From positions 108,729,111 through 108,750,525 of the forward strand of contig CM044495.1 in the NCBI GenBank assembly GCA_024364805.1: a DNA stretch of 21,415 nt. Direction: 5' to 3'. The position numbers were made by a program, and so were the translations under genes. Each line of letters begins with the position of its first letter. The stretch's first letter is position 1. Source of the DNA: Euprymna scolopes (lineage: Eukaryota; Mollusca; Cephalopoda; Sepiida; Sepiolidae). Positions 19,023 to 21,415 of the stretch are shown here, in pieces. Under the pieces are notes generated by a model. The model made no database searches. It had not been told where the DNA came from and worked only from the letters and a program-made list of their open reading frames with translations.

Positions 19023-19745
19023 TATACATATTTATTTCTCCGAATTTAGAACATGGAAAGGGAGTAGAACAGGAAAAAAAAAACAACAAACAGAAGATGG
19101 AGTATACCCCTGAAATATATTTGTAATAAATTTCAAACAAGTAAAATATTTGTTTATTTTCCTAATATTACGTTGTGATTTGGTTTCAAGCGCACTTGAT
19201 GCGTATTTTATTTTATTAAAATTAAACAACATGCCTATTGAACTCTCATTCTTGACGTTACTCTCGTGTTACCTAAGCACAGTTGAAACATTTCAAAATA
19301 CAAGGCGGGGCTCAATAGAGACTTCTTTCTCAAAATTTACAACATGGCAGGGAAGAAGCAAAAAAAAATACAAACAAAACAACACACTTAAGATGGAGGT
19401 ACCTCTGACATATATTTGTGATAAATTTCAAACAATAAAATATTTGTTTATTTTCCTAATATTACGTTGTGATTTGGTTTCAAGCGCACATGATGCGTAT
19501 TTTATTTTATTAAAATTGCAAAACGTTTCTATTGCACTCTCATTCTTGACTTTATTCTCGCGTTACCTACGCAGTGTTCAAACATTTCAAAATACAACCG
19601 CCAGATACAACGCACGGCTCCATACAGATTTCCCTCTCCAATTTACAATTGACAAGGAAGACGAAACGAAAAAAAAAACAACACACTGATGATGGAGTTT
19701 ACCTCTGAAATATATTTGTGCTGAATTTCAAACAAAGAAAATAAT
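19023..19745 (+). repeat. 294-bp tandem repeat, right part (about 2.5 units)
   Basis: GGTTTCAAGCGCAC recurs at 19182 and 19476 (period 294), as do TTTTCCTAATATTACGTTG, CTCTCATTCTTGAC, CATTTCAAAATACAA and an A-rich stretch followed by ACAACACAC. 294 is a multiple of three, so one frame stays open through more than one unit (19150-19689), giving a 179-codon frame with an internal 98-residue repeat. I regard that frame as a by-product of repeat structure. The array is interrupted by the mariner, so it predates that insertion. Confidence 0.9.
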
Positions 19746-20075
19746 GAGTTGGTGTCATCAGTTACAATTTAAATTAAAAAGAACCGAGCGTTCCAGACTT
19801 AGAAGAAACCAAATGTACGTGCATGCGCACACAACTTCAGCTGCTGCTTAATGAACATTTTACATGTGAATTTAGCAATGTCTGGATGCGATATACATGC
19901 ATGTAAGCAAATATATTATTCAATATAAACCAGCCTTGGTGCATGAATATAATTTCCTGAGAATATCCGTGCTACCTGACCAGTAGGTTATAGTTTACCT
20001 GTTAGCTATTTACACACACATACACTTACTGTTTACTTTATATTGAAGACGGGTATGACTAGTTCTAGTGAGTGC
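19746..20075. other. AT-rich DNA, no gene recognised
   Basis: No open frame, repeat end or family similarity was seen. Confidence 0.5.
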
Positions 20076-20180
20076 ATCTATCTATCTATCTATCTATCTA
20101 TCATATCTATCAATGTGTGTATGTATGTATGTATGTATATATATATATATATGTATATATATATACATGTGTGTGTATAT
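20076..20180. repeat. Compound microsatellite (ATCT)n, (GTAT)n, (TA)n, (TG)n
   Basis: ATCT units run to about 20102. After a short unique stretch come GTAT, then TA, then TG units to 20180. Confidence 0.95.
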
Positions 20181-21381
20181 CTTTACCTGCATTAACTATG
20201 TTTTCAATTGATACTGAGGGTTCTTGGTTGTACGAAATACCACCATAAAAAGAAAGAATAGCACTCATGTAGAAAAATATATGCAAATACCATTTACGAA
20301 TATACAATAATGTGTACATAATTACAATCTAACAGGTAATCGCCAAATGAGTTTTAGCTTTCTGAATGCAATATGGCCTAATCTAATTCGATTTTCCACA
20401 TCCTTTACAAATACACATTAACGTATTATTTAGTTTCCTATTTATTGAGTTAATCAGAAGTTAATGACTTTTTGGGTGATATATTTTCTTTGGAAACATG
20501 ATACGTTTCCTTTAGTATCAGTGGCTTCCTAGGCAATACCTACTCAAAAGGGGGAAGTATATCTAAGCATATTTATCAAAATCAAGTTGCCGATACACGC
20601 TCTATAACCAGATGTAATAAAAAGTAATTATTCTAATCAATAAATTAATATATATACATATATATGTATGTATATATATATACACGCATACATATATATA
20701 TATATATATATATTATATATGATTACTTCATTTAATCACATGGATGAATATATGAAGATATAATTTATGCGTAAATATTTCAGCATTTACTTCAACATTG
20801 CTCAATACATAGGACCATCAAGGTAGAGATGAAAATATATATGGCATAAGCGTGACGAATTCTCACCAGAATGATACGCGGAATATTCAGTGTAGCTTAC
20901 TTTCCATATATATTTTCGTAACTTATTATATATATATATATATATGCATATATATAATTTGCTACCGGGACAAATATGCTCACTGTATTCAATAAGTCAC
21001 AAAATCCTAAATAAATAAAATATAAAATAAAATATGATGAGAAAATGGAAATTAAAAGTAAAAACAAGTCGCCCCAACCAAACCTGCACCAACACTTATA
21101 ACCAATAAAAAAATTAAAAAAAGTTTCAATTCACCAAACTTCAGATAAAAAAGACAACAATTGCTCCTGACGACGCTCGGATGTCCCGATAAAAAGCGCT
21201 TCAGAAGAATATGGCTGAATAACAACTCTTATTCTCCATACTATACAGCATGTAATCTGAAATAAAAAAAAGATTGCTCGGCGAATTAAGATTATATCCA
21301 AAAACTATTGGAAAAAAAAGAATTAGTCTGCCTGTTAAATCAGGCGTGCTTGAATATTGGCGTGCTGCAAAATAAACTTAT

Positions 21382-21385
<4 letters not shown>
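20181..21385. other. AT-rich DNA with small TA-type microsatellites, no gene
   Basis: TA/TG-type microsatellite patches lie at about 20647-20720 and 20926-20957. The 20960-21380 part is A-rich on the plus strand and contains CTGACGA at about 21167, which is not a usable hammerhead core. No coding sequence was recognised. Confidence 0.5.

Positions 21386-21415
<30 letters not shown>
21386..21415. repeat. (TA)n microsatellite at window end
   Basis: A TA run reaching the last base; probably truncated. Confidence 0.97.

Noticed and set aside
19163-19171. TAATATTAC nonanucleotide, repeated at 19457-19465, as in rolling-circle virus origins
   Set aside because: No GC-rich stem flanks it, no Rep-like coding is nearby, and the motif is easily made by chance in AT-rich DNA; it recurs only because the 294-bp unit does.
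20110-20319. Minus-strand frame ending in YIYTYIHTYTH
   Set aside because: Reads the compound TA/TG/GTAT microsatellite.
21164-21200. CTGACGA followed by CGATAAAA, weakly like a hammerhead core
   Set aside because: GAAA is not preserved and no stem II of more than two pairs forms.
1-21415. tRNA-derived cephalopod SINEs, tRNA genes and CRISPR arrays
   Set aside because: I looked for A/B-box pairs, the typical SINE core phrases and spacer-repeat arrays on both strands and found none that I could support; the regular arrays have no unique spacers.

Overview
The window looks like intergenic or intronic DNA from an animal, most likely a mollusc and probably a cephalopod such as an octopus. It is strongly AT-rich, full of microsatellites (TA, CA/TG, GTA, AAT, ATCT), and packed with decayed transposons of families I recall from octopus and squid genomes. 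That assignment rests on recall, not a search. I find no intact host gene, no tRNA or rRNA gene and no bacterial-type operon. Nearly all of the open frames are either AT-rich chance frames, shadows of tandem repeats, or transposon remnants.

Layout. 1-5713 is AT-rich DNA without a recognisable gene. It holds a 102-bp CA/TG foldback at 1971-2072 flanked by a candidate 7-bp target duplication, and a near-complete type I hammerhead ribozyme motif at 2447-2493. 5714-6470 is a mariner DNA-transposon fossil that lacks its catalytic core. It is directly abutted by copy A (6471-6812) of a dispersed repeat of about 340 bp. A broken BEL/Pao-type LTR-retrotransposon integrase region lies at about 8000-8820. 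Copy B of the dispersed repeat (9544-9882) ends in an (AAT)n tract that runs straight into a 5'-truncated LINE (9966 to about 11640). That LINE has a C-terminal zinc knuckle and a restriction-like endonuclease, as in R2-type LINEs.

11894 to about 17300 is best read as one large non-autonomous Helitron lying on the minus strand. Its 3' terminus (hairpin, then CTAG, then host T) is at 11894-11921. Its interior is made almost entirely of tandem arrays: short units of 45-70 bp, a central array of about 19 units of roughly 160 bp, diverged relatives of that unit on both sides, and an array of about 85-bp units. To the right is a 294-bp tandem repeat (17430-17511 and 19023-19745). It is split by a mariner (17512-19022) with clean 37-bp terminal inverted repeats. 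The interior of that mariner is a head-to-tail partial dimer: two copies of the 5' half, and only one 3' end. 19746-21415 is AT-rich with several microsatellites. Both window ends lie in (TA)n, as expected if the sequence is a contig that broke at unassemblable microsatellites.

The pieces do not work together as a pathway. The window records serial insertion, tandem expansion and decay. The most noteworthy items are the satellite-filled Helitron, the dimeric mariner and the hammerhead motif.
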